The notes below the pieces were generated by a model. The model did not search any database, was not told the origin of the DNA, and saw only the letters and a list, made by a program, of their open reading frames with translations. Of a DNA stretch of 64,000 nucleotides, positions 22,951-34,232 are shown piece by piece. Made by a program: the position numbers and the translations under genes. Within the stretch, counting starts at the first letter, position 1. Each line of letters begins with the position of its first letter. Source of the stretch: Antilocapra americana (Eukaryota; Chordata; Mammalia; Artiodactyla; Antilocapridae); the NCBI GenBank assembly GCA_007570785.1, contig ML660777.1, positions 7,123,941 to 7,187,940 of the forward strand. The letters run 5' to 3'.

Positions 22951-25750
22951 AATCAACGCGAATTGGAAGTGGTCAAACAGAAGATGGCAAGAGTGAACGT
23001 CGACATTCTAGGAATCAGCGAACCAAAATGTACTGGAAAAGGGTGAATTTAACTCAGATGACCATTACATCTACTACTGTGGGCAGGAATCCCTTAGAAG
23101 AAATGGAGTAGCCATCATATTCAACAAGAGTCCGAAATGCAGTTCTTAGATGCAATCTCAAAAACGGCAGAATGATCTCTGTTCATTTCCAAGGCAAATC
23201 ATTCAATATCATGGTAGTCCACGTCTATGCCCTGACCAGTCACCCTGAAGAAGCTGAAGTTGAATGGTTCTGTGAAGACCTACAAGACCTTTTAGAACTA
23301 ACACCAAAAAAAGATGTCCTTTTCATTATATGGGACTAGAATGCAAAAGTAGGAAGTCAAGAAACACCTGGAGTAACAGGCAAATTTGGCCTTGGAGTAC
23401 AGAATGAAGGAGGGCAAAGGCTAATAGAGTTCTGGCAAGAGAACGCACTGATGATAACAAACACCCTCTTCCAACAACACAAGAGAAGACTCTGCACATG
23501 GACATCACCAGATGGCCGACACTGAAATCAGATTGATTGTATTATTTGTAGCCAAAGATGGAGAAGCTCTATACAGTCAGCAAAAACAAAACCAGGAGCT
23601 GACTGTGGCTCAGATCATGAACTCCTTATTGCCAAATTCAGACTTAAATTGAAGAAAGTAGGGAAAACCACTAGACCATTCAGGTATGACCTAAATCAAA
23701 TCCCTTATGATTATACAGTGGAAGTGACAAATAGATTTAAGGGACTAGATCTGATACACAGAGTGCCTGATGAACTATGGACGGAAGTTCATGACATTGT
23801 ACAGGAGACAGGGATTAAGATCATCCCCATGGAAAAGAAATGCAAAAAAGCCAAATGGCTGTCTGAGGAGGCCTACAAATAGCTGTGAAAAAAGAGAAGC
23901 AAAAAGAATAGGAGAAAAGGGAAGCTATTCCCATCTGAATGCGAAGTTCCGAAGAATAGCAAGGAGAGATAAGAAAGCCTTCCTCATTGATCAATTCAAA
24001 GAAATAGAGGACAACAACAGAATGGGAAAGACAAGAGATCTCTTCAAGAAAATTAGAGATACCAAGGGAACATTTCATGCAAAAATGGGCTCGATAAAGG
24101 ACAGAAATGGTAGGGACCTAACAGAATCAGAAGATATTAAAAAGAGGTGGCAAGAATACACAGAAGAACTATACAAAAAAGATCTTCATGACCCAGATAA
24201 CCATGATGGTGTGATCACTCACCTAGAGCCAGACATCCTAAGATGTGAAGTCAAGTGGGCCTTAGGAAGCATCACTGCGAACAAAGCTAGTGGAGGTGAT
24301 GGAATTCCAGTAGAGCTATTTCAAATCTTGAAAGATGATGCTGTGAAAGTGCTGCACTCAATAGCAAATTTGTAAAACTCAGCAGTGGCCACAGGACTGG
24401 AAAAGGTCAGTTTTTATTCCAGTCCCTAAAAACGGCAATGCCAAAGAATGATCAAACTACCACACAATTGCACTCATCCCACACAGTAGCAAAGTAATGC
24501 TCAAAATTTTCCAAGCCAGGCTTCAGCAATATGTGAACTGTGAAATTCCAGATGTTCAAGCTGGTTTTAGAAAAGGCAGAGAAACCAGAGATCAAATTGC
24601 CAACATCTGCTGGATCATAGAAATTTGAGAGAATTCCAGAAAAACATCTATTTCTGCTATATTGACTATGCCAAAGCCTTTGACTGTGTGGATCACAATA
24701 AACTGTGGAAAATTCTGAAAAAAGTGGGAATACCAGACCACCTTACCTGCCTCTTGAGAAATTTGTATGCAAGTCAAGAAGCAACAGTTAGAACTGGACG
24801 TGGAACAACAGACTGCTCCCAAATCGGGAGAGGAGTACATCAAAGCTGTATATTGTCACCATCCTTATTTAACTTATATGCAGAGTACATCATGATAAAT
24901 GCTGGGCTGGATGAAGCACAAGCTGGAATCTAGATTGCTAGGAAATATATCAATAACCTCAGATATGCAGATGATACCACCCTTATGGCAGAAAGTGAAG
25001 AACTAAAGAGCCTCTTGGAGAAAGTGAAAGAGGAGAGTGAAAAAGTTAGCTTAAAGCTCAACATTCAGAAAACTAAGATCATGGCATCTGGTCCCATCAC
25101 TTCATGGGAAATAGTTGGGGGAACAGTGGAAACAGTGACAGACTCAATTTTTTTTTTTTTTTTGGCTCCAAAATCACTGCAGATGGTGATTGAAGCCATG
25201 AAATTAAAAGACGCTTACTCCTTGGAAGGAAAGTTATGACCAATCTAAACAGCATATTAAAAAGCAGAGGCATTACTTTGCCAACAAAGGTCTGTCTTGT
25301 CAAGGCTATAGTTTTTCCAGTTGTGATTTATGGATGTGAGAGTTGGAGTGTAAGGAAAGCTGAGCACCAAAGAATTGATACTTTTAAACTTTGGTGTTGG
25401 AGAAGACTCTTGAGAATTACTTGGATGGCAAGGAGATCCAACCAGTCCATCCTAAAGGAGATCAGTCCTGAGTAGTCATTGGAAGGACTGATGTTGAAGC
25501 TGAAACTCCAATATTTTGGCCACCTGATTCAAAGAACTGACTCATTGAAAAAGACCCTGATGCTGGGAAAGATTGAGGGCAGGAGGCGAAGGAGATGACA
25601 GAGGATGAGATGGTTGAATGGTATCACCGACTCAATGGACATGGGTTTGGGTAAACTCCGGGAGTTCCTGATGGACAGTGAGGCCTGGCGTGCTGCAGTC
25701 CATGGAGTCGCAAATAGTTGGACACAACTGAGCAACTGAACTGAACTGAT
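22951..25750 (+). mobile_element. BovB (RTE) LINE, 2.8 kb, 5'-truncated
   Basis: This is the longest sense BovB in the window. It starts at about the position where the endonuclease coding region begins and keeps the endonuclease, the reverse transcriptase and the whole 3' end to about 25750. Comparison with the 5' segment at 58136-58792 shows that roughly 600 bases of 5' sequence are missing. Stops and frameshifts inactivate it. I could not identify a target-site duplication. Confidence 0.95.
22960..25475 (+). pseudogene. BovB endonuclease/reverse transcriptase relic
   Basis: BovB encodes one protein with an AP-like endonuclease followed by a reverse transcriptase that together drive target-primed insertion. 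The endonuclease keeps the GADCGSDHE block, with the SDH triad codons at 23610-23618. The Trp codon of the GDWNAKVG block is a TAG stop at 23337-23339. RT pieces lie in frames at 23770-24375, 24625-24933 (YIDYAKAFDCVDH block) and 24985-25239. The catalytic box YADD is intact at 24964-24975. A T run at about 25149-25163 breaks the C-terminal part. The pieces lie in different frames, so no full protein is made. Confidence 0.9.
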
Positions 25751-28073
25751 GGTAGGTACAGATGTTTAAGTGTTTATATTTTCAAACCACCAAGCGTTTT
25801 CTACTTTGAAAACTTCCTTGAGGTTCCCCTTGGAAGACTCAGATGGATGTTTTTCAAACTTTATAAATCGTTCAGCAAGATTCCACCATGCAAAAGAAGA
25901 GCAGAGCTATATCGATAGCAGTGATTCTTTTGAGAGAAACATGCTTGTATTTTCATTGCCCAGCAAGGAAGAAGTGATTCATTTATGATGCATTCCCAAC
26001 AATATGAATAGTGCCTGCCATACGTCAGGAATCAAAAACCCAGTAGCTGAACACACTCAATTGAGTTTTTAAATCACACGTTCTCATGAAAGCCACTTGT
26101 GGAAAATAAAAACTTAGTATGATTCCTTATGGTAAAGTCCCTTAAGTACATGGAAATGAATATATACAGCATCACATTACTGGCATTTTATATGTACTTA
26201 ATTTTAATCTCTCTATATACAGATTATCCTCTAGAAAAATGCTGTAGCATTCGAAATATAAGGATGTTTTTGTTTCCTCTATTATAAGTACCTTTGTATA
26301 CTATTTAAGTGATTCACTTTATAATACCTAGGATGACTAAACTCTTACACAGCTGGAGAATATTTTATATGTTCTGTGAACATCTGTCTGGTTTATATTT
26401 ACTGAAACATCCCATGAATGTTTATATGGGTAGTATTTTTGAAAATGTCAGTGGGAAAAAATTGTTTGATGAAACAATGGAATTTGGATCCTTGAGATTT
26501 AAAGGAAAAATGTTGAAGAAATAGTAACTTACTATAATGGTAAGATAGGTTAAACTGAACTATAAACTTCTGACACATTTAATTTCTTTTTGTGAATATA
26601 GGCCCAATATTCTAAGAAAAGAATCATAGCATAAAAATAAGGAGGAAAATCGTTTATTACATTTCTCAGCATCACCAGTCCCATCTGTGGCTGTCATATT
26701 CTCTACAAGTATCTTTCCTCTGCCAGACTTGATGCCACAGGTTTTTCAAGGGGAATCATGATATGTATATAAAAAGAGAAAGTATCACATTCTCACATTG
26801 TGATGAGTGTAGAAAACTTCATTTGAATTAAAAATACATTTAAACAGACAGCATCTATTTTTAAATCTTTCCTCATCTCCGATGTTGCCAGATGCAGATT
26901 CATGGGATATCAGTGCCTCTGATGTGGATAAAATACTTGATATCTAACAATTTTTCTGAAGAATTAGGACCCTCCATGTCAAAGCTAAAAAGTTGGTAAA
27001 ACTTTGTGATTGGTCACCTGATGCCATGTTTAGACCCTTTCTTCGCTTATGTCCCTGAATTTTCTTCTGGTCTACTTCCCCCCCCACCCCCACATCTTAC
27101 ACTTTTGTAATTTAGTAAAGGGAAAATACCTGGACATTGTGCAAAGATCAGCAATTAGAGTCTGACAAAGAAAAATCTACCTCAGGAGAAGTGACCTCTC
27201 CTTTTGGTTTTATTGTGGAAACTGATAGAGAGAAGAAGGCTCTGATAGTGGAATACTACCTAATATAAAATGGTTTCTGGAAAAAAATCAGTGTATTAAT
27301 CACAGAATAATATATCTTATTATAAAATGGGATTTCTTTTTAGTAAATAGGAAGCAATTCAATTAATCTAAATGCCATCTGGCCTAAAAGCAAATAACCT
27401 CAGGTGAATATGACATATAGATTTGAAATTCATATTTGTCAGCTATACTTCATTTATAATACTGATTTTATTTATCTTTGAAATTTTATATGCTTTTAAA
27501 TTGATTTTACCAAGATACATAGTAAAATATGCATCACTTATATAACTTATCAAGTATATTCCTTAGTATGATCACTTTTTAAAAATTTTTATTCTTTTCT
27601 AAAACCTATTATACACATGTTGTTATTTTACTATTTGAATTATTTTCTTAGAATATATTCTATTGATAAAAATTAAATTGATATGATCTTTATAATGCAT
27701 TAAATTCCAATGCATTTGCCATTATTCCCAGCTCTCTATTCTACCCCATTCCTTTGTCTGTCTACATATACTACTTAAATCATTACAGCATTATATTATA
27801 TATTGTATTTAAAAATAGGGAGAACTACATTCCCCTTGTTATTATTTTATATAATTTAAATATTTTCTCATGATTTTCATTTTTTAATAATATTATTATT
27901 AGCATTTCCCTTCCTTTTGCTTTTCAAAACCCCTTCCCAACTTATGTCAACTCCAAATATTATGCTGAGGTAATAGTTATTTCTTTATGAATTCAATATC
28001 TTGATCTCTATACCACTTAATATGTTTATTAATTCAGGATTTAATAATTTCTCACTTATTTTTTTATATTCTG
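25751..28073. other. AT-rich DNA, mostly unassigned; faint antisense L1M near 27650-27910
   Basis: No confident feature was found in 2.3 kb. The part at about 27750-27850 resembles the antisense ORF2 region of an old L1. Frames at 25770-25988 and 26309-26524 are short and unrecognised. Confidence 0.4.
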
Positions 28074-28084
28074 TCATTTGCATG

Positions 28085-28291
28085 GGTTTCCCATGTGGCT
28101 CAGCTGGTAAAAATTCTGCCTGCAATGTGGGAGACCAGAGTTCAATCCCTGGGTTGAGAAGCTCCTCTGGTAAAAGGAAAGGCTACCCACTCCAATATTC
28201 TGGCCTGGAGAATTCCGTGGACTATATGTGTATAGTCTATAGGGTTGCAAAGAGTCGGACACAACAGAGCAACTTTCACTTTCACTTTCTT
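28085..28291 (+). mobile_element. Bov-tA SINE, sense, full length
   Basis: The SINE is complete from the tRNA-like head to the CACTTT-rich tail. The duplication tcatttgcatg is exact at 28074-28084 and 28292-28302. The body contains a short local duplication around 28222-28240 (ctatatgtgtatagtctata). Confidence 0.95.
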
Positions 28292-28302
28292 TCATTTGCA
28301 TG

Positions 28303-28738
28303 ACACAGTAGTTTGCTTTCTATTTGAAGCATTATTGTCATAAACATTGTTTGGTTTGTTTGTTTTTCCTGTAGTGATGAATTGATCTCATTATTTTTGC
28401 AGAAAGAAGAAGTATTACTACTCACATCTTATAGTTTTGTCATTTTATCTACTGATGTTTATCATTCCTCATGAAGGCATTCATCTTGAAACTGTCAGTG
28501 ACTTTCTGTTTTAATTCAAACCTGTTGCATTTTAAACCAGCTACCCAGTTTTGTAATGGGATTTCTAGGAAATTTAAATGTTTCTCTATGAATATCATCC
28601 CCATTTTGTTTTAAGTATGTTATCACTAACTTTTCCTACTTATGTTGGAAACTAAGTTAAACCAATTTCTCATTAGTGATTCTCTCACAGTATTGTATCA
28701 GATTATATTGAAGATAAAATCATTTATTAAAGGGCAAT
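28303..28738. other. Unassigned AT-rich DNA between two SINEs
   Basis: No feature was recognised. Confidence 0.45.
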
Positions 28739-28750
28739 TTATTAATAAGA

Positions 28751-28958
28751 GAGCTCCCCTGGTGGCTCAGATGGTAAAGTGTCTGCCTACAATGTGGGAG
28801 ACTGGGGTTCAATCCCTGGGTTGGGAAGGTCTCCTGGAGAAGGAAATGGCAACACACTCCAGTATTCTTGCGTGGAAAATCCCATAGGCATAGGAACCTG
28901 AAAGGCTACAGTCCATGGGGTCACAAAGAGTCGGACACAACTGAGTGACTTCACTTTC
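28751..28958 (+). mobile_element. Bov-tA SINE, sense, full length
   Basis: A full-length head and body end in CACTTTC. The flanks are ttattaataaga at 28739-28750 and ttattaacaaga at 28959-28970, 11 of 12 matching. Confidence 0.95.
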
Positions 28959-29117
28959 TTATTAACAAGATGGCACAGAACAGTTTGTAAAACCTCTTTT
29001 GTAAGTTTGATGTAAATCTGTTCTGTGTTCTTTAATTGTAACGACCACTAACTTGAACTCGAGGGATATCTGACAACATTCTAGAGGCAATATGCTGCTA
29101 TCCTTACAATTGGCATT

Positions 29118-29394
29118 GCTGCTGCTGCTGCTGCTAAGTCGCCTCAGTCGTGTCCAACTCTGTGCAACCCCATAGACGGCAGCCTACCAGGCTCTTCCAT
29201 CCCTGGGATTCTCCAGGCAAAAACACTGGAATGGGTTTCCATTTCCTTCTCCAGTGCATGAGAATGAAAAGTGAAAGTGAAGTCTCTCAGTCGTGTCTGA
29301 CTCAGCAACCCCACGGACTGCAGCCCACCAGGCTCCTCCGTCCATGGGAGTTTCCAGGCAAGAGTACTGGAGTGGGGTGCCATTGCCTTCTCTG
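29118..29394 (-). mobile_element. Bov-A2 SINE (dimer), antisense
   Basis: The AGC-type tail appears as GCT repeats at 29118-29135, followed by two Bov-A monomers read backwards. The duplication acaattggcatt is exact at 29106-29117 and 29395-29406. Four open frames over it are SINE sequence, not genes. Confidence 0.95.
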
Positions 29395-29569
29395 ACAATT
29401 GGCATTAGGCAACCAGAAATCCTTCAAAGTGAGATTTATTCAGGAAGCAAACTTGGGTCACTATTTTTAAGGTTAGAGACTACAAGTGTCACAGTTTCTG
29501 ATGTAACTACCCAAGGCACATGTCTTGAATATATTATTTTCATCAGTGAGAACCCAGTTTTAAATATAA

Positions 29570-29945
29570 TTTATGTTTTAGAGCAGTTTTAGATTCAAAG
29601 CAAAGTTAAGCAGAAAGTGCAGAGATGTTCCACATAGCCCTCTTCTCCACAAATGCACAGCCTGTCTCACTATAACATAACATCCTGCAGTCATGTGTGC
29701 ATGCCTGGTTGCTTCAGTCGTATCTGACACTTTGCGACCCCATGGACTGCAGCCCACCAGGCTTCTCTGTCCATGCGATTCTCCAGGTGAGAATATTGGA
29801 GTGGATTGCCATGCCCTCGATCTTGCAGACTCAGGGATCGAACCCATGTCTCCTGTGTCTCCTGCACTGCAAGCAGATTCTTTACTGCTGAGCTACTGGG
29901 GAAGCCTCAACATCCTGTGTAGGGTAGTACATTTGCTTAAACAAC
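29570..29945 (-). mobile_element. Old L1M 3' UTR, antisense, split by a SINE
   Basis: Left and right pieces (29570-29687 and 29909-29945) resemble a decayed L1M 3' UTR in antisense, for example agcagaaagtgcagagatgt and gtagtacatttgctt. The same type of sequence recurs at 61530-61730. Confidence 0.55.
29688..29908 (-). mobile_element. Bov-tA SINE, antisense
   Basis: A complete Bov-tA is read backwards, ending at the tRNA head (actggggaagcct). The duplication aacatcctg is exact at 29679-29687 and 29909-29917. Confidence 0.95.
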
Positions 29946-31039
29946 AAATAAAAATAAATAAAATTCTGATCCTTAAAATTATAAAATCCAGATAATCATC
30001 AGATTTCTTATTTAGCAGTCTTGGATGTTAGAAAGCAAATTCTTCATGTTTTCAAGAAAAATGACTTTATTTTGTAGTTCAGGATTTGGGGCTTCACACA
30101 CCACAGTTCCCATATTCCCAGGCCAAATTATCTACAGTTAATGTCTCCAAGTGGGATGCACTAGTAGAATTTTGTTGGAGTGAACAGTGGAGAGGTAATT
30201 CTGTCTTCTTGCCTTTTTTTTTTTTTTCTCATGGTGTTTCTGGCTTCAGGAACAGTAGCAGCAATAATAGTGTTCATGACAGATACAGTTACAAAGAGTA
30301 ACAAGAGCCTGGGAATGCTGGCTCTTTATTTCTTGCTTAGGCCAAGTGGTTCCCCACAAAAGCAGCAGTGGCCTATATATGCATGCTTGTGGATTCCATA
30401 TTAGGCAACATGACTTCAACAGAGCTGTTAGCATTATGACACAAAGGTCCTAGGCTTAATGTTTACTTGTTTGTAGCAGTGACTAATTTTTGATAATGTT
30501 CCTTCTCTTTTTCTCCTCTAATCCTTCCAAATCGTATGCATTAAAACCCTCCTATTTGAAATACATAAAATAGTTTCTGATTTTAAATAGATCATAACAG
30601 TTGCAATGGGAAAACTTTGATACTTAAATCCTAGTATGATTTCACATAAAGGATAGCTATAGACTATGCTTTTTTATGCAAATAATGCTGCAGATGTTTG
30701 AAATAAAATAATATTAGCTATTAGAGAAAAACACATTAAAATGAATAAATAATGATTAAATCAGATTAATTTCAGTAATCCAGTGGTGGAACAAGATTAT
30801 AAAATCCATTAATATAGCTAATGTTTTAAGTAGATATAAGGAGAAAAAAGTATATCATTTCCATGAAAAGTTCTACACAAAATTAAATATTTTTTTCTAA
30901 TAAAAACACTCAATAGAGGAGTAACTGATTCAGTGCTCTTCAAATGTGAATAATCTGAAACTTAAATAATGGGAAATCCTGGATGAGTTTCTGTTAAATT
31001 CAGAGAAAAGGGAAATGAGCTCATTATTGCTTCAGTTTT
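29946..31039. other. Unassigned AT-rich DNA
   Basis: A T run at 30215-30228 is the only notable feature. The frames around 30086-30404 are short and unrecognised. Confidence 0.45.
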
Positions 31040-31145
31040 TGCTATTGTACTGAAGGTATTAAAAAATAAAATCCAATAAAAGGAAATTGTTAGAGGCATG
31101 AGTTAGAAAGAAGAAAGGCAAGACTATCTCTATATGCAGATGTGA

Positions 31146-31235
31146 TAGTTTACATGAAAACCTATAGAGAATCAAAGAGAAGGGGAGAGAGAGAGGGAAA
31201 GGGAGGGAGAGAAAGGGGGTGAGAGAGAGAGATGA
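31146..31235. repeat. GA-rich low-complexity stretch
   Basis: An irregular run of GA and GGGA units occurs inside the L1M relic, which normally lacks it, so it is a local expansion. Confidence 0.8.
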
Positions 31236-31286
31236 AATTGAAGTAGCAATATAAGACAAATATTTTAAAATTTAAGGTCCATATTA

Positions 31287-31674
31287 TGGTTAATTGTATA
31301 TGTTAACTTGACTAGTCCATGCTACCCAGATATTTGGTCTAACATAATTCTAGATGTTTTTGTGACGGTATTGTTTGCATGAGGATAATATTCAAATCAG
31401 CAGATTTTAAGTAAGTTTATATAGATGGTCTTCATCTATATAAAGGTCTAAATAGAAAAAAAATCTGATTTCCTCTCAAGAGGAAGGAATTTTGCCAGCA
31501 GACTGACTTTCCATTCAAGGTGCAACAGTAACTCTTCCTGGGGTCTTCAGTCTTATAATAAATTGTGCACACTTTGAATTTGTCACCTCCATAGTCATGT
31601 GTGTCAATTCCCTAAAATCTCTCTGTGTACCCATATCCTGTTAGTTCCCTTTCTTTGGAGAACCCTGACTAACA
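31287..31674 (+). mobile_element. Old mammalian LTR (probably ERVL class), sense
   Basis: The block begins TGGTTAATTG and ends CCCTGACTAACA, with AATAAA within ttataataaattgtgc at about 31553-31568. These are ends I associate with an old mammalian ERVL-type solo LTR. No clear duplication remains. It interrupts the L1M relic. Confidence 0.55.
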
Positions 31675-31835
31675 TAGGCCTCATATATAAAATTAATACC
31701 CAGTTAGAAATAATAATTTATGGAAAGACCCATTATAATCAAAAGGTAATAGTGCTATGAATATACTTATCAAGAAAGGTACAGTTTAAATGAGAACTAT
31801 AAAACACTCCTGAGGGATAACATCACAGAGATGTT

Positions 31836-32046
31836 CCTTCTCCAGAGAATCTTGCCAACCCAGGGATCAAACCCAGGTCTCTTGCATTGCAAGTGGATTC
31901 TTTTACCAGCTAAGTCACAAGGCAAGCCCAAGAATACTGGAGTAGGTAGCCTATCCTTCTCCAGCAGATCTTCCCCACCCAGGAATCAAACCAGGGCTTC
32001 CTGCAGTGCAGGCAGATTCTTTACCAACTGAGCAATTAGGGAAGCC
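31836..32046 (-). mobile_element. Bov-tA-type SINE with two tRNA-like units, antisense
   Basis: Two tRNA-derived units are visible in antisense, one ending near 31927 (acaaggcaagccc) and one near 32046 (ttagggaagccc), joined by a short Bov-A piece. The duplication cacagagatgtt is exact at 31824-31835 and 32047-32058. This makes it a single insertion of a compound SINE. Confidence 0.9.
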
Positions 32047-32263
32047 CACAGAGATGTTGGTTTGCCTCAAGTCAGTAAGATTTGATGCAATCACAGTAAA
32101 AAATATCAACTTTTATTTTGGTATGGTGAAAGATAAGTTGATTCTAAAGTTCATAGGGAAAAATGAATAATCACTAGTAATGAAATTTCTTTAGAAAGCA
32201 ATATTGAAAGAGGGGTTAAATAAATTGACTATTATAATTAAATCAATATCCGTAATTAAGAGT

Positions 32264-33358
32264 ACAGAAAAGGTCAATTTTCTTTCCAACCACACAGAAA
32301 GGAAGTGCTGAAGAATATTCAAACTAACTTACAATTGTGTTCATTTCACATGCTAGCCAGGTATTACTCAAAATCCTCAGGCTAACTTCAGCAGTACGTG
32401 AACCGGGAACTTTCAGATGTACAAGCTGGATTTAGAAAAGGCAGAAGAACCAGTGATCAAATTGCCAACATTCATTGGATCATAGAAAAAGCAAGAGAAT
32501 TCCAAAGTCATCTACTTCTACTTCATTGACTATGCTAAAGCCTTTGATTGTGTGGATCGCAGCAAACTGTGGAAATTTCTTAAATGGGAGTCACTTTACC
32601 TGTCTCCTAAGAAACGTATATGCAAGACAAGAAGCAACAGTTAGAACTGGACATGGAAAAATGGACTAGTTCCAAACGGGGAAAGGAGTACATCAAGGCT
32701 GTATATTGTTACCCTGCTTATTTAACTTATATGCAGAACACATCATGCAAAATGCCAGGATGGATGACTCACAAGCATGAATCAAGATTGCTGAGAAAAA
32801 TATCAACAACCTCAGATATGCAGATGATACCATTTAATGGCAAAAAGTGAAGAGGAACTAAACAAGCCTCTCGATGAAGATGGAAGAGGAGAGTGAAAAA
32901 GCTGGCTTAAAACCCAGTGTTCAATAAAACCAAGATCATGGCATCTGGTCCTATCACTTCATGGCAAATTGATGGGGAAAAAGTGGAAACAGTGACAGAT
33001 CTTATTTTCTTGGGCTGCAAAATCACTGCAGACAGTGACTTCGGCCACAAAATTAAAAGATGCTTGATCCTTGGAAGAAAATCCATGACAAACTTAGAAA
33101 GCATATTAAAAAGTAGAGACGTCACTTTGCTGACAAAGGTTCTTATAGTTAAAGCTATGTTTTTTCCAGTAGTCATGTACGAATGTGAGAATTGGACCCT
33201 AAGGAAGGATGAGTGCTGAAGAACTGATGCTTTCGAACTGTGGTGCTGGAGAAGACTTTAGAGTCCCTTGGACAGTAAGAAGATCAAACCAGTGAATCCT
33301 GAAGGAAATCTCTACCCTGACTATTCACTGGAAGGACTGATGTTGAAATTGAAGCATA
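32264..33358 (+). mobile_element. BovB internal fragment lacking both ends, sense
   Basis: The RT-encoding part of BovB runs from the region upstream of the YIDYAKAFD block to the start of the 3' end and then stops abruptly at about 33358. The last roughly 400 bases of BovB are absent. Because insertion starts at the 3' end, this loss points to a later deletion or rearrangement. Frames at 32475-32669, 32620-32850 and 32917-33219 are shifted pieces of RT. Confidence 0.85.
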
Positions 33359-33362
33359 CACG

Positions 33363-33740
33363 ATCGGAGATAAGAATATTCATTTTCACTGTAAGTTGCA
33401 ATAAATGACTGGCCTAGACTGCATCTTAGCTGTTTGAAATAAGATCTACTGGTTCCTTCTAGGACTTATTCACAGTTGCCTGTGTGTGTTACTGTAGAAA
33501 GTGAAAGTCGCTCAGTCATGTCTTTGTGACCCCATGGACTATACAGTCCATGGAATTCTCTAGGCCAAAATACTGGAGTGGGTAGCCTTTCTCTTCTCCA
33601 TGGGATCTTCCCAACCCAGGGATTGAACCCAAGTCTCTTGCATTGCAGGCAGATTCTTTACAAGCTGAGCCACAAGGGAAGCTCGTTACTGTAGGTCTAC
33701 TTTAAGTTACTGAGGTTGAGTTGACTTCTTCGTTTGGGAC
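33363..33740 (+). repeat. Direct repeat copy A, split by a SINE
   Basis: The sequence at 33363-33497 and its continuation at 33695-33740 matches 35890-36060 at roughly 80 percent by eye. Shared pieces include gcatcttagctgtttga (copy B: acatcttagctgtttga) and tctactttaagt. Its nature is unknown; it may be an LTR or internal part of an old ERV or other repeat. Confidence 0.65.
33498..33684 (-). mobile_element. Bov-tA SINE, antisense
   Basis: A complete but slightly shortened Bov-tA is read backwards. The duplication gttactgtag is exact at 33488-33497 and 33685-33694. Confidence 0.92.
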
Positions 33741-33919
33741 TTGTAAGCCATAGAAATATATTCTATGTGCTACCTAACAGTCTGAGTCACTCATGTTGAT
33801 GCTTATAGTAAGAGCCTCTTCTCAAAGTCTTACTGGAATAAGCTGGTAATCAAGCCTACACTACTCAGATTTATTATTGCAGTCGGCATGGCAACACATC
33901 TATCATCACACATTGCCCA

Positions 33920-34232
33920 TACAGTGAAAGTGAAAGTTGCTCAGTCATGTACAACTCTTTGCAACCCCATGGACTATACAGTCCATGGAATTCTCCAGGC
34001 CAGAATACTGCAGTGGGTAGCCTTTCCCTTCTCCAGAGTATCTTCCCAACCCAGGGATCAAACCCAGGTCTCCCACATTGCAGGCAGTTTCTTTACCAGC
34101 TGAGCCCGAGGGGAAGCCCAAGAATACTGAAGTAGGTAGCCTATCCCTTCTCCAGCAGATCTTCCTGACCCAGGAATCAAACCCAGGTCTTCTGAATTGC
34201 AGGTGGATTCTTTACCAACTGAGCTATAAAGG
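33920..34232 (-). mobile_element. Compound Bov-tA SINE (two tRNA-like units), antisense
   Basis: A Bov-A body and tRNA-like head (to about 34120) are followed by a second short Bov-A piece and a second tRNA-like head ending near 34230. The layout matches the compound SINE at 31836-32046 but keeps a full first body. No duplication was identified. Confidence 0.85.

Larger units (their letters stand above)
31040..32262 (+). mobile_element. Old L1M ORF2 relic, sense, split by an LTR and a SINE
   Basis: Three pieces of one decayed sense L1 (31040-31286, 31675-31824, 32059-32262) follow in the order expected for ORF2. First is the RT catalytic region near 31110-31150, then the region after it, then the C-terminal part near 32100-32160. 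The gaps are filled by the LTR at 31287-31674 and the Bov-tA at 31836-32046. Its right end is cut by the BovB fragment. Confidence 0.6.

Noticed and set aside
23770..24375. 201-codon open frame as a host gene
   Set aside because: It is the N-terminal reverse-transcriptase part of BovB and joins, through frameshifts, to other BovB pieces on both sides.
29118..29394. Four overlapping frames as genes
   Set aside because: All lie within one Bov-A2 SINE with an exact target-site duplication.
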